DNA of 38,600 nucleotides from Cytophagales bacterium (GTDB taxonomy: Bacteria; Bacteroidota; Bacteroidia; Cytophagales; Cyclobacteriaceae): contig DNTA01000158.1 of NCBI GenBank assembly GCA_003500135.1, positions 1-38,600 on the forward strand, given 5' to 3'. Shown piece by piece: positions 18,772 to 27,498 of the stretch. Every line of letters starts with the position of its first letter. Position 1 is the first letter of the stretch. The position numbers were made by a program, and so were the translations under genes. The notes below the pieces were generated by a model that was not told the DNA's origin, did no database searches, and saw nothing but the letters and a program-made list of their open reading frames with translations.

Positions 18772-19487
18772 TGAAATATCTGATATTTGGAGCATCGACT
18801 GGAATTGGAAAAGCGCTTGCCGAAGAATTATATCAAAAAGGCCATGACATCACATTGGCATCCAGAAGAATACATCTATTGGAAAATATAAAACAAAATC
18901 TGGAAGGTGTACCAAATATCATTTCCTGTGACATAAGTCAGGAGGAACAGGTAAAACAAACAATTTCATATGCAGATAAACAAATGAGTGGGATAGATAT
19001 AATTGTGATTAACGCAGGGGTGGGAATGAATGAGCAAATATTGAAAGAAGAATTAAAAGTGATTGAAACCAATGTTAAGGGGTTTACCCTCGCAGCGCGA
19101 AAAGCTTTTGATTATTTTTCCAATCGAAATAAAGGACATGTTGTCGGAATAACTTCGGTAGCCAGATTTCGGGGTTTTTACCCCTCATTTGCCTATAGTG
19201 CATCAAAAGCATATGATCATATCTACCTGGAAGGTCTTCGCCATCAGGCAATGCGGGAAAATCTGAATATTTACATATCCGAAATAATGCCTGGTTTTAT
19301 TGACACTCCTATTTTAAAAAATAAAGAAGAACTATTTTGGGTAGCAAGTGCACAAAAAGCAGCTAACCTGATCATTAGGGCAATAAATAGAAAAGCCAAT
19401 AAAGCATTTATACCGGGTAAATGGTGGTTACCGGCATTTTTACTGAATTGGCTTCCACAAAAATTTCTTGTAAAAATCCTTCCTTAA
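18771..19487 (+). CDS. Short-chain dehydrogenase/reductase (SDR)
   Basis: A 238-residue classical SDR. The cofactor motif GASTGIG (7-13), the INAGVG motif after the fourth strand, a catalytic Ser in GITSVA, and Tyr142-xxx-Lys146 (YSASK) are all present. ASRR after strand two suggests NADP preference. The substrate is unknown. Its position after GT39-GtrA suggests it may act on a lipid or sugar of the same pathway. It overlaps the convergent lipoprotein gene by 4 bp. Confidence 0.9.
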   Translation: MKYLIFGASTGIGKALAEELYQKGHDITLASRRIHLLENIKQNLEGVPNIISCDISQEEQVKQTISYADKQMSGIDIIVINAGVGMNEQILKEELKVIETNVKGFTLAARKAFDYFSNRNKGHVVGITSVARFRGFYPSFAYSASKAYDHIYLEGLRHQAMRENLNIYISEIMPGFIDTPILKNKEELFWVASAQKAANLIIRAINRKANKAFIPGKWWLPAFLLNWLPQKFLVKILP

Positions 19488-20179
19488 TACACCTTTTTAA
19501 GGTCTCCTTCTACATCATTTTCACCATCAACAATAAAATAGCTGTAGGACCCCGGTTCAGTTACATCGATGGTCTCTTCAATGATTACTGAATTGTTCAC
19601 GCTGTTTTCTACTATTACTGTAGCAAGCTGATCGCCTATATTGGCAAAATCGGTAAAGGCTCCGGCACCCATGAATCTTGATGAAGTGATCTCATTACCC
19701 TGACTGTCCCTTATACTTACATTAACAAATGCCGAAGAGAGGTTTTTAACAGAAAGTGTGATATCCTCAACAGGATCAATTAAGTCGGCATAGACAAAAA
19801 GCTTTGTGTTCTGACCGGTATTGGCGGTTACGGCCAAATAGTTACCTATTGGCAATTGTACGGAATAGTAAAAATCATCGGGTTGTTCATAAACGGTTGA
19901 ATCGCAAGTGGACTCTTCTTGTGATGGGGCTGTAACGAAAGCAAACACGGAAGAGGGTAAACCCGGGGTATTCTGCAGGGTTTTAAATTCTACTTTATCC
20001 GTAAGGCAGTAAATGATTCGTGAATCTGAAGTGTCTCCTTCAATGGCCTGCAAATCGAATTGAGCATCTCTGATACCCTGATAAAATTTTACACCTGATC
20101 TGGGATCGGGGTCTTCATTAGATAAATCGGTACAAGACCAAAGCGCAATAAGACTGATTGATAGCAATAACTTGTTCAT
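19484..20179 (-). CDS. Lipoprotein with DUF4397-like beta-rich domain
   Basis: A 231-residue lipoprotein. The signal peptide ends in the lipobox LWSC (Cys16), followed by an acidic linker. The remainder is predicted beta-sandwich-like, with repeated patterns such as QLPIGNYLAVTANTGQN and VTEPGSYSYFIVDGE, similar to DUF4397 surface proteins. That assignment is tentative. No catalytic motif was seen. It is convergent with the SDR gene and divergent from the BlaI-type repressor, so its promoter region abuts the operators at 20225-20281. Confidence 0.7.
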   Translation of the reverse strand: MNKLLLSISLIALWSCTDLSNEDPDPRSGVKFYQGIRDAQFDLQAIEGDTSDSRIIYCLTDKVEFKTLQNTPGLPSSVFAFVTAPSQEESTCDSTVYEQPDDFYYSVQLPIGNYLAVTANTGQNTKLFVYADLIDPVEDITLSVKNLSSAFVNVSIRDSQGNEITSSRFMGAGAFTDFANIGDQLATVIVENSVNNSVIIEETIDVTEPGSYSYFIVDGENDVEGDLKKVY

Positions 20180-20245
20180 AGTAAATTTTATTATCCAATT
20201 GAAAATATTAACAACAACGCAGAAAACTAAATTGTTTAATTAAAA

Positions 20246-20281
20246 AACTAATACATTAGTTGCATAACTATATTATTAGTT
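20246..20281. promoter_or_regulatory. Two BlaI-type operators in the repressor promoter
   Basis: Site 1 (20246-20261) is AACTAATACATTAGTT, a perfect 7-bp inverted repeat. Site 2 (20266-20281) is AACTATATTATTAGTT, inside a longer perfect repeat ATAACTA/TAGTTAT (20264-20283). Both fit AACTAW-N4-TTAGTT and start exactly 20 bp apart, about two helical turns. A half-like site AACTAA occurs at 20225-20230. BlaI/MecI repressors are known to bind paired palindromes in their own promoters. Confidence 0.75.
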
Positions 20282-20290
20282 ATATAATTG
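20260..20290 (+). promoter_or_regulatory. Promoter of the BlaI-type repressor gene
   Basis: TTG at 20260-20262, a 20-bp spacer and TATAATTG at 20283-20290 match the Bacteroidota -33/-7 pattern with one mismatch in the -7 box. Operator site 2 fills the spacer and site 1 covers the -33 element, so repressor binding would block the polymerase. Confidence 0.6.
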
Positions 20291-20308
20291 TAATAAGATA
20301 ACAGAATT

Positions 20309-20677
20309 ATGAAACAGCTCACTAAAGCCGAAGAACAAGTGATGTTGATCCTTTGGGGTCTAAAGAAAGGATTTGTCAAGGACATTATTGAAAAAATGGA
20401 TGAACCAAAACCTGCATACAATACTGTTTCTACCATTGTAAGGATATTGGAGCAGAAAGGATTTGTTGACCACAAGACTTATGGCAAGACACATGAATAT
20501 TTTCCAATCATTTCATTAAATGAATACCGGAAATATTCAGTCAAAACCTTGCTCTCAGGGTATTTTGGAGGCTCCTTTAAAAACCTTGTTTCCTTCTTTG
20601 CCAAAGAAAATGATATGGACGTTAAGGAATTAAATGAGCTAATGGAAGAAATTAAAAAGAACGAAAACCAGAAATGA
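20309..20677 (+). CDS. BlaI/MecI/CopY-family transcriptional repressor
   Basis: A 122-residue winged-helix repressor. The N-terminal DNA-binding half carries the family pattern TKAEEQVMLILWGLKKGFVKD and YNTVSTIVRILEQKGFVDHK (residues 5-60). The C-terminal half is the dimerisation region that the BlaR1/MecR1 protease cleaves in related systems. Operators lie in its promoter, implying autoregulation. Its last 4 bases overlap the start of the M56 sensor gene (ATGA), the standard gene order, but that partner is interrupted by stops. The length is typical. Confidence 0.93.
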   Translation: MKQLTKAEEQVMLILWGLKKGFVKDIIEKMDEPKPAYNTVSTIVRILEQKGFVDHKTYGKTHEYFPIISLNEYRKYSVKTLLSGYFGGSFKNLVSFFAKENDMDVKELNELMEEIKKNENQK

Positions 20678-22203
20678 TGCATTTCCTGAACTATTTTATT
20701 TCGTCAAGTATACTAATCGTAGCTTTTTATCTGGTTTACAGGCTTATTTTATCGAAGGAACAAAACCACCAATTCAAGCGGTTTTTTCTCCTTTTTGCTG
20801 CAGCTGCCAGCATCATATTTCCCTTGATCGATGTTACAATACCAACATTTTTCCCATCGTCCAGCAATATTCGAACTATAGGGCAACCCATCGAGCTTTT
20901 GCCGGAAATCATTATTGATAATTCTGAAACCAACACCACTTCTTCAATCATTTCAGTACTGAAAATTGTACTTGTCATCTATTTAGTCGGCGTGGTAGCC
21001 ATGCTTTCTCGATTCATATGGTCATTAATGTCCATAATAAATTTATTCCTGTAGCACATTCCTTAAGGAGTGCGAGAAGCAGAATACTGGGTGGTACCTA
21101 CTAAAGGCTAATATCCCACTTGTTCCTTTTTCAACATTATCTTCTGGGATGATACTAAAACCCTGAATCCCAAAGAAAAGCAACAGATATTTTGTCATGA
21201 AAGCGCACACATTAATCAGTGGCATACTTTTGATGTGTTATTCATGGAATTCATTCAGATCGGCTGGTGGTTCAACCCGGTCGTATATTTATTCAAAAAA
21301 CAGCTTTGTACACTGCATGAGTATCTGGCCGATAAGCATGTGAGGCAAACCATGAATGATGAAGGTTACATATCGCTACTAGCCAAACAATGGCTGTCTG
21401 TTGCACAACTCAATATAGGAAATCATTTTTCTAAATCTCAAACCATAAAAAGAATGAATATGATGAAAACGAAGCCAAAAAAAGCATCCTTGCTGAAGGT
21501 ACTGGCGGTCATAGCCAGTGTCCCCATTGCTTTTTATTTTGTGTCCTGCCAATCTAACGATGAAACAGTTTCTGCCGCAGAAGTGGTTGAAATTGAAGAA
21601 ATTGGTGGAGAAGTATTGTCGGGAGATAAACTAAAAGATCACCCGCTACATCCGGATTATCTAAACCTAAAAGCTGAAAATCCTGATGGAGAATATAATA
21701 TTGCCACTTTTTTTCCTGAAGAAGGGAATCAACAGCAGGTAAAGAGTGAAATTAGGGAACTTAATAACTGGTCCCTTCAACTGATCAAATCTGAAAATAA
21801 TGCATCATTAACTAAGGTGTCAGCTATTTTGCAGAAAATCAACCCTGAATTGGCCCGGAACCAGATGGGTAAAACCGATCAGGATAACGATATTTTTACT
21901 GAGGTCGAAGACGCCCCCCAACCCATCGGTGGTTTTCAGGTATTTTATGAAGAATTAACATCTAAACTGAAATACCCCGAAGAGGCCAAAAATAATGGAA
22001 TCGAAGGGAAAGTTTTCGTAGAATTTATAGTTGAAAAAGATGGTAGTCTTACTTATGCCAACGTTAAGAAAGGCATTGGATACGGGTGTGATGAAGCGGC
22101 GCTTAATGCATTTGAAGGTTTGAAAAAATGGAATCCGGGGTTAAAGGACGGTAAACCAGTTCGTGTAAGAATGATCTTACCAATATCTTTCCGTACGCCA
22201 TAA
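20674..22203 (+). pseudogene. BlaR1/M56 sensor peptidase with TonB C-terminal domain, interrupted by three in-frame stops
   Basis: One reading frame covers the whole region except for stops at 21052-21054 (TAG), about 21064-21066 (TAA) and 21109-21111 (TAA). Before them are the N-terminal membrane helices of an M56 protein. After them come SFFNIIFW, the zinc motif HESAH (21196-21210), further M56 sequence (WWFNPVVYLFKK), a membrane segment ending in VSC, and a TonB-like C-terminal domain (about 21930-22190, KYPEEAKNNGIEGKVFVEFIV). No usable start lies between the last stop and the zinc motif; the first (GTG 21235, ATG 21244) comes after it. A protease-competent product is therefore not expected. 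The upstream repressor is intact. Confidence 0.85.
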
Positions 22204-22219
22204 TTTTTTTGCCTTTTAA

Positions 22220-22235
22220 AACTAATTTCTTAGTT
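22220..22235. promoter_or_regulatory. Third BlaI-type operator copy
   Basis: AACTAATTTCTTAGTT has the same 16-bp length and AACTAA-N4-TTAGTT form as the operators at 20246 and 20266. It lies 16 bp after the sensor stop codon and about 100 bp before the DoxX-like gene. Binding by the same repressor is inferred. Confidence 0.55.
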
Positions 22236-22248
22236 ATAAAACTACAAA

Positions 22249-22274
22249 CCTAGTAGGAAACTACTGGGTTTTTT
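22249..22274 (+). terminator. Intrinsic terminator of the repressor-sensor operon
   Basis: CCTAGTAG (22249-22256), GAAA tetraloop, CTACTGGG (22261-22268), then TTTTTT. The 8-bp stem contains one T-G pair, the loop is of GNRA type and the T tract is clean, so this is a strong rho-independent terminator. Confidence 0.85.
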
Positions 22275-22318
22275 CATTCAAATAAACCTATTGTACATAC
22301 TTTTTCGTAAAAAAATGC

Positions 22319-22326
22319 AGGAGGTG
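22319..22326 (+). promoter_or_regulatory. Strong Shine-Dalgarno site
   Basis: AGGAGGTG is a full anti-SD complement, rare in Bacteroidota, placed 10 bases (counting from GGAGG) before the ATG at 22335. It supports that start. Confidence 0.6.
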
Positions 22327-22334
22327 TTAGAGAA

Positions 22335-22772
22335 ATGCATTCACACAGCTGGCATTGGCAACTGAAAGAAGGGATTACGATCGACGGAAAAGACATCTAC
22401 CGTTTTATAATTGCCCTTTTATTTATTTTTCCGGTTAGGTCATACATTAACCACCTCGTAATCGAGCCGCAAATCAATAGCACTTTCCCCTTTGATGCCG
22501 AACTGGAATCCTGGCTCTATTTTCAAAATCACTTAATTATAATCGGTGGTGTGCTTTTATTATTGGGTTGGTTTACCCGAATTATTGCATTACTTATTGG
22601 ACTTTTCACTGTACTTCACCTGTTGTTGATAGAGATATTCCAATTTCAGGGTCTGATAGACAATCACATCGGAATAAATATATTACTTTTCAGCGCATTG
22701 GTTTTATTAGCTATTTTAGGGCCGGGAAAATATTCGATTGACCATTTTTGGCACAAACTAAGCAACAGTTAA
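22335..22772 (+). CDS. DoxX-like small membrane protein
   Basis: A 145-residue protein with four predicted transmembrane helices: about 27-45, 63-82, 83-105 and 112-130. Its helix pattern and spacing, with IIIGGVLLLLGWFTRIIALLIGL in the middle and a GPGKYSID ending, are those of the DoxX/DoxD-like superfamily, which has poorly defined redox-related roles. The start is supported by the AGGAGGTG site. It is separated from the sensor pseudogene by a terminator, so it should have its own promoter, possibly under the operator at 22220. The next gene starts 4 bp after its stop. Confidence 0.7.
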   Translation: MHSHSWHWQLKEGITIDGKDIYRFIIALLFIFPVRSYINHLVIEPQINSTFPFDAELESWLYFQNHLIIIGGVLLLLGWFTRIIALLIGLFTVLHLLLIEIFQFQGLIDNHIGINILLFSALVLLAILGPGKYSIDHFWHKLSNS

Positions 22773-22776
22773 ATTT

Positions 22777-23625
22777 TTGCAGCATTCCAAAATCATCTTA
22801 TATCAACACTTTTTAAATAAAATTGAAAAGGAACTGGGCCTCAAAAGTACCAGAATTGAGACTAAAGAAACCGGTTTACTGATTGAGTTTGATCAAATAG
22901 ATAAGGTTTTAGCCTTTTTATTTATGATTAGTTCGGAAAAAATGGAGGCTTCATTTATAAGGGAAGGCTGGTTGGAAAATGCTGTGGACCGGATCAATAT
23001 TTGGGAAGATCAGTGGTTACAAAAGCCCAATATCATACTATCCCGATTAAAAGCACAAATCGGCACTATAGACCGGGTTTATGCCCGAAATACAGTAATC
23101 GCTCAAATTGACAAAAAGAAATTTGAAGTTTTTGTCGAAGAAAACCATTTAATCGGCAAGGCCCGAGTTAAATATAAATATGGATTGTTTTTTGAAGGAA
23201 AACTTATTGCTGTTGCTGGCTTTAGTAAAGGTAGAAATATAGGTTTTGATAAAAATAAAATCCGGTCCTTTGAAATGGTGAGGTTCTGTAATAAATCAGG
23301 CACGACCGTTGTAGGTGGTTTAAGTAAATGTTTGAGCCACTTCATTGCAGAACATCAGCCGGAGGATATTATGACATATGTCGATAAAGATTGGACTGAA
23401 GGAAATAGTTTTGAACAATTAGGATTTTTGATAAGCGATGATACCCCGCCGATTGAAATGTGGGTGAAACCTGATAAATTTACAGGAAGAACCTACAGGA
23501 AAAGAATTGAGAATGAGCTGAATCAATCTTTTTCTGATGAAACCCTGTATCGAAATGGATATTATAAAGTATATAGTGCGGGTAATATTAAATTCAACAA
23601 AACTTTAGTCAGATCAAATAATTAA
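22777..23625 (+). CDS. GNAT-like protein related to a domain of phage homing-endonuclease proteins
   Basis: A 282-residue soluble protein. The central part (about 117-230) has FVEENHLIGK, YKYGLFFEGKLIAVAGFSKG, MVRFCNKSGTTVVGGLSKC, DIMTYVDKDWTEGNSFEQLGF. From memory of the family, this order is typical of an acetyltransferase-like domain found next to, or in place of, nuclease domains in phage homing-endonuclease-type proteins. No nuclease motif (HNH, GIY-YIG, LAGLIDADG) is seen. I take TTG 22777 as the start: there is no in-frame ATG until 22925, and the TTG is 4 bp after the previous stop. It overlaps the convergent glpF by 12 bp. The function is unknown. Confidence 0.65.
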   Translation: MQHSKIILYQHFLNKIEKELGLKSTRIETKETGLLIEFDQIDKVLAFLFMISSEKMEASFIREGWLENAVDRINIWEDQWLQKPNIILSRLKAQIGTIDRVYARNTVIAQIDKKKFEVFVEENHLIGKARVKYKYGLFFEGKLIAVAGFSKGRNIGFDKNKIRSFEMVRFCNKSGTTVVGGLSKCLSHFIAEHQPEDIMTYVDKDWTEGNSFEQLGFLISDDTPPIEMWVKPDKFTGRTYRKRIENELNQSFSDETLYRNGYYKVYSAGNIKFNKTLVRSNN

Positions 23626-24348
23626 AAATAAAGCTGCCGCAATGCCGGCACCCGCCAATGGCCCGAGCACCGGAATCCAGGCGTATGACCAATCGCTGGG
23701 TGCATCTCTTCTGATCGGTAAAAAGTGATATATCAGGCGCGGCCCGAAATCACGGGCAGGATTTATGGCATAACCTGTTGTACCGCCCAGGCTCATACCA
23801 ATGGCAAATACCAATAGCCCAACCGGTAGCGCTTCCAGGGCGCCTAATCCGACTTTAACATTTTCCTGCCCGGCTATTTCGATAAATGGTTTTGAAATGT
23901 ACAATACTGCATAAACCAGAATAAACGTGCCTACAGCCTCTGACAAAAAATTTGAGGAGTAGTTGCGGATATTTGGAGCGGTACAGAAACAGGCTTTTTT
24001 TAACTCTCCTCCTTCGGTAATTGAAAAATGGTCTTTATAAAAAACGTAAACCAGCCATGCCGCAAATATGGCTCCTAAAATTTGAGCAGTAACAAAAGGC
24101 ACCACTTTTATCCAATCAAATAGACCGGCCATGGCCAAACCAAAAGTAACCGCCGGATTGATATGTGCCCCGCTGTATGGAGCTACTACATAAACAGCTA
24201 CAAATACAGCCATCCCCCAACCTGCGGTAATTACTATCCAGCCACCATCATGCCCTTTGGTTTGCTTTAACAAAACGTTGGCGACCACCCCGTTTCCCAA
24301 TAAAATAAGTATAAAAGTACCTATGAACTCAGCTATTAACTCATGCAT
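23614..24348 (-). CDS. glpF: Glycerol facilitator (aquaglyceroporin)
   Basis: A 244-residue MIP-family channel with six transmembrane helices and two NPA boxes: HINPAVTFG (Asn64) and NPARDFGPR (Asn196). The Asp after the second NPAR is the mark of glycerol-conducting members. It is the last gene of the leftward glycerol operon, overlapping glpD by 8 bp. It admits glycerol for phosphorylation by GlpK. Confidence 0.95.
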   Translation of the reverse strand: MHELIAEFIGTFILILLGNGVVANVLLKQTKGHDGGWIVITAGWGMAVFVAVYVVAPYSGAHINPAVTFGLAMAGLFDWIKVVPFVTAQILGAIFAAWLVYVFYKDHFSITEGGELKKACFCTAPNIRNYSSNFLSEAVGTFILVYAVLYISKPFIEIAGQENVKVGLGALEALPVGLLVFAIGMSLGGTTGYAINPARDFGPRLIYHFLPIRRDAPSDWSYAWIPVLGPLAGAGIAAALFLII

Positions 24349-25921
24349 CTTCTAAAAAGTATTGTTTTGCCAGTGTTTTAAATGCAGTCACTTGTTTATC
24401 TGCCCAACTTTGGTCTTTATTCAATTCTTTAGCCATTATTTCTGCTACTTCCTGGCAAACTGCCAGACTGGCCCTTGCATCTAAAAATAAGGCCCTTGTC
24501 CTCCTGGCCAATACATCCTCCACCGTTCGAGCCATTTCTTCCCTAATTGCCCATACCACCTGTGCTTTTTTAATCTCCAAAGATTCAATCAACCAGCCTT
24601 TATATTGCGCATTTTCTTTTTCAATTTCTTCCACTTCGTCCCTGTCGCGACCATAAACTGACATAGGTCCACTACCGGCAACTGTATTTTTATCATATCC
24701 GTGTATGAGCAAATGGCTTGTGATACACTTTCTTTCTGCCAAACCGGCAATCATGATCGCATTGTCTACCGCATCTTCGGCCATTTTACGGTAAGTGGTC
24801 CATTTGCCCCCAATTACGGTGACTAATCCGGAAAGTGATATAAGCACTTTATGGTGTCTGGAAATTTCTTTTGTGGTTTTGGCTTCCCCATTTTCGGGCG
24901 CTGCAAGTGGCCGTAAACCGGCAAACATACTGAGCACGTCTTTCCTGGTGGGTTGTTTAGCAAGGTACTGGCCTGCTGTTTCCAAAACAAACTCGATTTC
25001 TTTTTCCAGGGCCTTAGGTTCGAGATCTTTCGAATCAACCAAGGTATCTGTGGTACCTACAACTACTTTATTATACCACGGGACAGCAAACATCACTCTG
25101 CCATCACTTGTTTGGGGTACCATAATGGCAAATTTCTCGGGCAAAAAGCTTTTATCAAACACGAGATGAATACCCTGACTGGGTTTGATCATTTCCCTGG
25201 TTCCAGGCTCATCCATTTGTTTAAGCGAATCAGCAAATACACCAGCTGCATTTATAACCACTTTTCCGGGAATCTCATATTTTTCCCCTGTTTCCTGGTC
25301 AACTGCCTCGACACCAGATACCATATTGTTTTCCGGTTCTTTGATAAGACCTGTCACTTTGAAGTAATTCAGTACAACGGCATTATAGTCTACTGCAGTC
25401 ATTGCCAGACTTACGGCCATTCGTGCATCGTCAAATTGCCCGTCATGGTATACTATACCTCCTTTCAGTTGGTTTTGCTCAACCGTGGGAAGCGCTTTAA
25501 TGGTTTCTTCTTTGGATATATGCTTTGAAGGGCCTAATCCGAGTTTACCCGCCATCAAGTCATAAACTTTAAGTCCGATGGAATAAAAAGGGCCATCCCA
25601 CCACTCATATGCCGGAATGACAAAAGATTGATTCCGGACCAGGTGTGGTGCGTTTTGCATCATCAATCCACGTTCTTTCAAGGCTTCCAATACCAACGAA
25701 ACATCTCCTTGTTGTAAATATCGCACGCCCCCATGTACAAGTTTGGTGCTTCTACTTGAGGTGCCTTTGGCAAAATCATGTTGTTCAAGTAGAAGTGTCT
25801 TGAATCCTCTGGAAGCAGCATCCACCGCAATTCCCAAACCAGTGGCCCCGCCACCAACCACTATCATGTCCCAGGGATCTTTCCTTTTTTTTAATTTTTC
25901 AATTTGTTTTTTTCGGTTCAT
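24341..25921 (-). CDS. glpD: FAD-dependent glycerol-3-phosphate dehydrogenase
   Basis: A 526-residue flavoprotein that oxidises sn-glycerol-3-phosphate to dihydroxyacetone phosphate, passing electrons to the quinone pool at the inner membrane. The Rossmann FAD motif VVGGGATGLG (21-30) is followed by GTSSRSTKLVHGGVRYL, the classical GlpD signature. The C-terminal helical GlpD domain (about 390-520, with REEMARTVEDVLARRTR) is complete. It sits between glpK (12 bp upstream) and glpF (overlapping). Confidence 0.96.
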   Translation of the reverse strand: MNRKKQIEKLKKRKDPWDMIVVGGGATGLGIAVDAASRGFKTLLLEQHDFAKGTSSRSTKLVHGGVRYLQQGDVSLVLEALKERGLMMQNAPHLVRNQSFVIPAYEWWDGPFYSIGLKVYDLMAGKLGLGPSKHISKEETIKALPTVEQNQLKGGIVYHDGQFDDARMAVSLAMTAVDYNAVVLNYFKVTGLIKEPENNMVSGVEAVDQETGEKYEIPGKVVINAAGVFADSLKQMDEPGTREMIKPSQGIHLVFDKSFLPEKFAIMVPQTSDGRVMFAVPWYNKVVVGTTDTLVDSKDLEPKALEKEIEFVLETAGQYLAKQPTRKDVLSMFAGLRPLAAPENGEAKTTKEISRHHKVLISLSGLVTVIGGKWTTYRKMAEDAVDNAIMIAGLAERKCITSHLLIHGYDKNTVAGSGPMSVYGRDRDEVEEIEKENAQYKGWLIESLEIKKAQVVWAIREEMARTVEDVLARRTRALFLDARASLAVCQEVAEIMAKELNKDQSWADKQVTAFKTLAKQYFLEDA

Positions 25922-25933
25922 AGTTGTTTGATT

Positions 25934-27424
25934 CTATTCGTTCCAATTGCCTGACCTTTCAAGAGCCTTATGCCAATATTTAACAGTTTCCGAAATCCCT
26001 TCTTTACTTTTAGAGGGTGAAAATGACTTTTCCTGTGACCACTGTGCTTTTATTTCATCAATACTATTCCAAAAGCCAACAGCCAAACCTGCCAGATACG
26101 CAGCGCCCAATGCGGTAGTTTCTGTAACCTTAGGCCGCACTACTTTATCCTGAATCAAGTCAGACTGAATTTGCATTAAAAGATTATTTCTGGAGGCGCC
26201 TCCATCGACTCTTAGTTCTACAATATCAATTCCGGAATCCTGTACCATGGTATTTATAACATCCATTGATTGTAACGCAATACTTTCGATAGCTGCACGG
26301 GCGATATGTGCCTTTCCTGTACCCCGGGTTAGTCCGATAATGGTTCCTGAAGCATATTGGTCCCAATGAGGTGCGCCCAGTCCTACAAATGCAGGCACCA
26401 TATAGACGCCACCATTATCATCTACGCTACTCGCCAGGGACTCAACTTCTTCAGATTTTTGAATAAAGCCCATCTGGTCCCTAAGCCATTGCACAACCGC
26501 TCCGCCAATAAAAATACTTCCTTCTAAGGCATAATTTACCTTTTCGCCAATTTGCCAGGCTATAGTTGTAATTAGTTTGTTTTTAGATAAAATCGCCTCA
26601 TTTCCCGTATTCATCACCACGAAGCAGCCGGTACCATACGTATTTTTGGTCATGCCTTTTTCTGTACACATCTGGCCAAAAAGCGCGGCATGTTGATCTC
26701 CGGCAATTCCGGAGATAGGAATTTCGGCCCCAAAATGCTCTTTTACCGTATTTCCATATACTTCGCTGCTACTTTTGACTTTGGGCAATATACTTTCCGG
26801 TATATCAAATAATTCCAGCAGATCATTATCCCACTGCAAATCGTGAATATTAAAGAGCATAGTGCGACTCGCATTGGTTGCGTCAGTGACATGAACCCTG
26901 CCATGGGTCAGGCGCCAGATCAGCCAGGTATCAACAGTACCAAAAGCAAGTTCGCCATTCTCAGCTTTTTCCCTTGCTCCATCAACATGGTTAAGTAGCC
27001 AGTTTATTTTCGAGGCAGAAAAATAGGCATCGATAATTAAGCCTGATCTTTCCTGGATAAACTTCTCTTTACCTGCCTTCTTTAGCTCATCACAAAATTT
27101 GGCTGTGCGCCGGTCTTGCCAGACTATTGCATTATAGATGGGTTCACCTGACTTTCTATCCCAAATTAGTGTAGTTTCGCGCTGATTGGTTATGCCTATC
27201 CCCTCAATTTGCTCCGGATTGACCTTATTGGACTTGAGAACATCGCGTATCACAAATTTTTGCGTGGCCCATATTTCCTCAGGATTGTGTTCGACCCAAC
27301 CGGGCCTGGAGAATATTTGTTCGAATTCGCGTTGTGAAACGGCAACGATCCCGCCTTTTTGATTGAAAAGAATTGCCCGGTTGCTGGTGGTGCCGGCATC
27401 GAGCGAAAGGATGTATTTTTCCAT
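25934..27424 (-). CDS. glpK: Glycerol kinase
   Basis: A 496-residue FGGY-family kinase that forms sn-glycerol-3-phosphate from glycerol and ATP. The N-terminal [15 protein letters not shown] (6-20), [22 protein letters not shown] and NTYGTGCF phosphate loops, and [20 protein letters not shown] near residue 363 are all typical. The length is full. It is first in the glpK-glpD-glpF operon. The 74 bp upstream contain no convincing Bacteroidota -7 box, and no regulator gene accompanies the operon. Confidence 0.97.
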   Translation of the reverse strand: MEKYILSLDAGTTSNRAILFNQKGGIVAVSQREFEQIFSRPGWVEHNPEEIWATQKFVIRDVLKSNKVNPEQIEGIGITNQRETTLIWDRKSGEPIYNAIVWQDRRTAKFCDELKKAGKEKFIQERSGLIIDAYFSASKINWLLNHVDGAREKAENGELAFGTVDTWLIWRLTHGRVHVTDATNASRTMLFNIHDLQWDNDLLELFDIPESILPKVKSSSEVYGNTVKEHFGAEIPISGIAGDQHAALFGQMCTEKGMTKNTYGTGCFVVMNTGNEAILSKNKLITTIAWQIGEKVNYALEGSIFIGGAVVQWLRDQMGFIQKSEEVESLASSVDDNGGVYMVPAFVGLGAPHWDQYASGTIIGLTRGTGKAHIARAAIESIALQSMDVINTMVQDSGIDIVELRVDGGASRNNLLMQIQSDLIQDKVVRPKVTETTALGAAYLAGLAVGFWNSIDEIKAQWSQEKSFSPSKSKEGISETVKYWHKALERSGNWNE

Positions 27425-27498
27425 ACTTCCCGGGTTTAACAGTGATTAGATTGGTTCTTAAGTATAAAAATAACATAAAAGAATCCAATATGTTATTT

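Noticed and set aside
20674..22203. Two separate genes (N-terminal membrane piece and C-terminal TonB piece)
   Set aside because: Both are in the same frame and jointly match one M56-TonB protein. The second piece has no start before its zinc motif, so one interrupted gene is the better reading.
22749..22770. Possible sigma-54 -24/-12 site (TTGGCAC...GCA)
   Set aside because: The -12 element lacks TTGC at the proper distance and it lies within the end of the DoxX-like gene.
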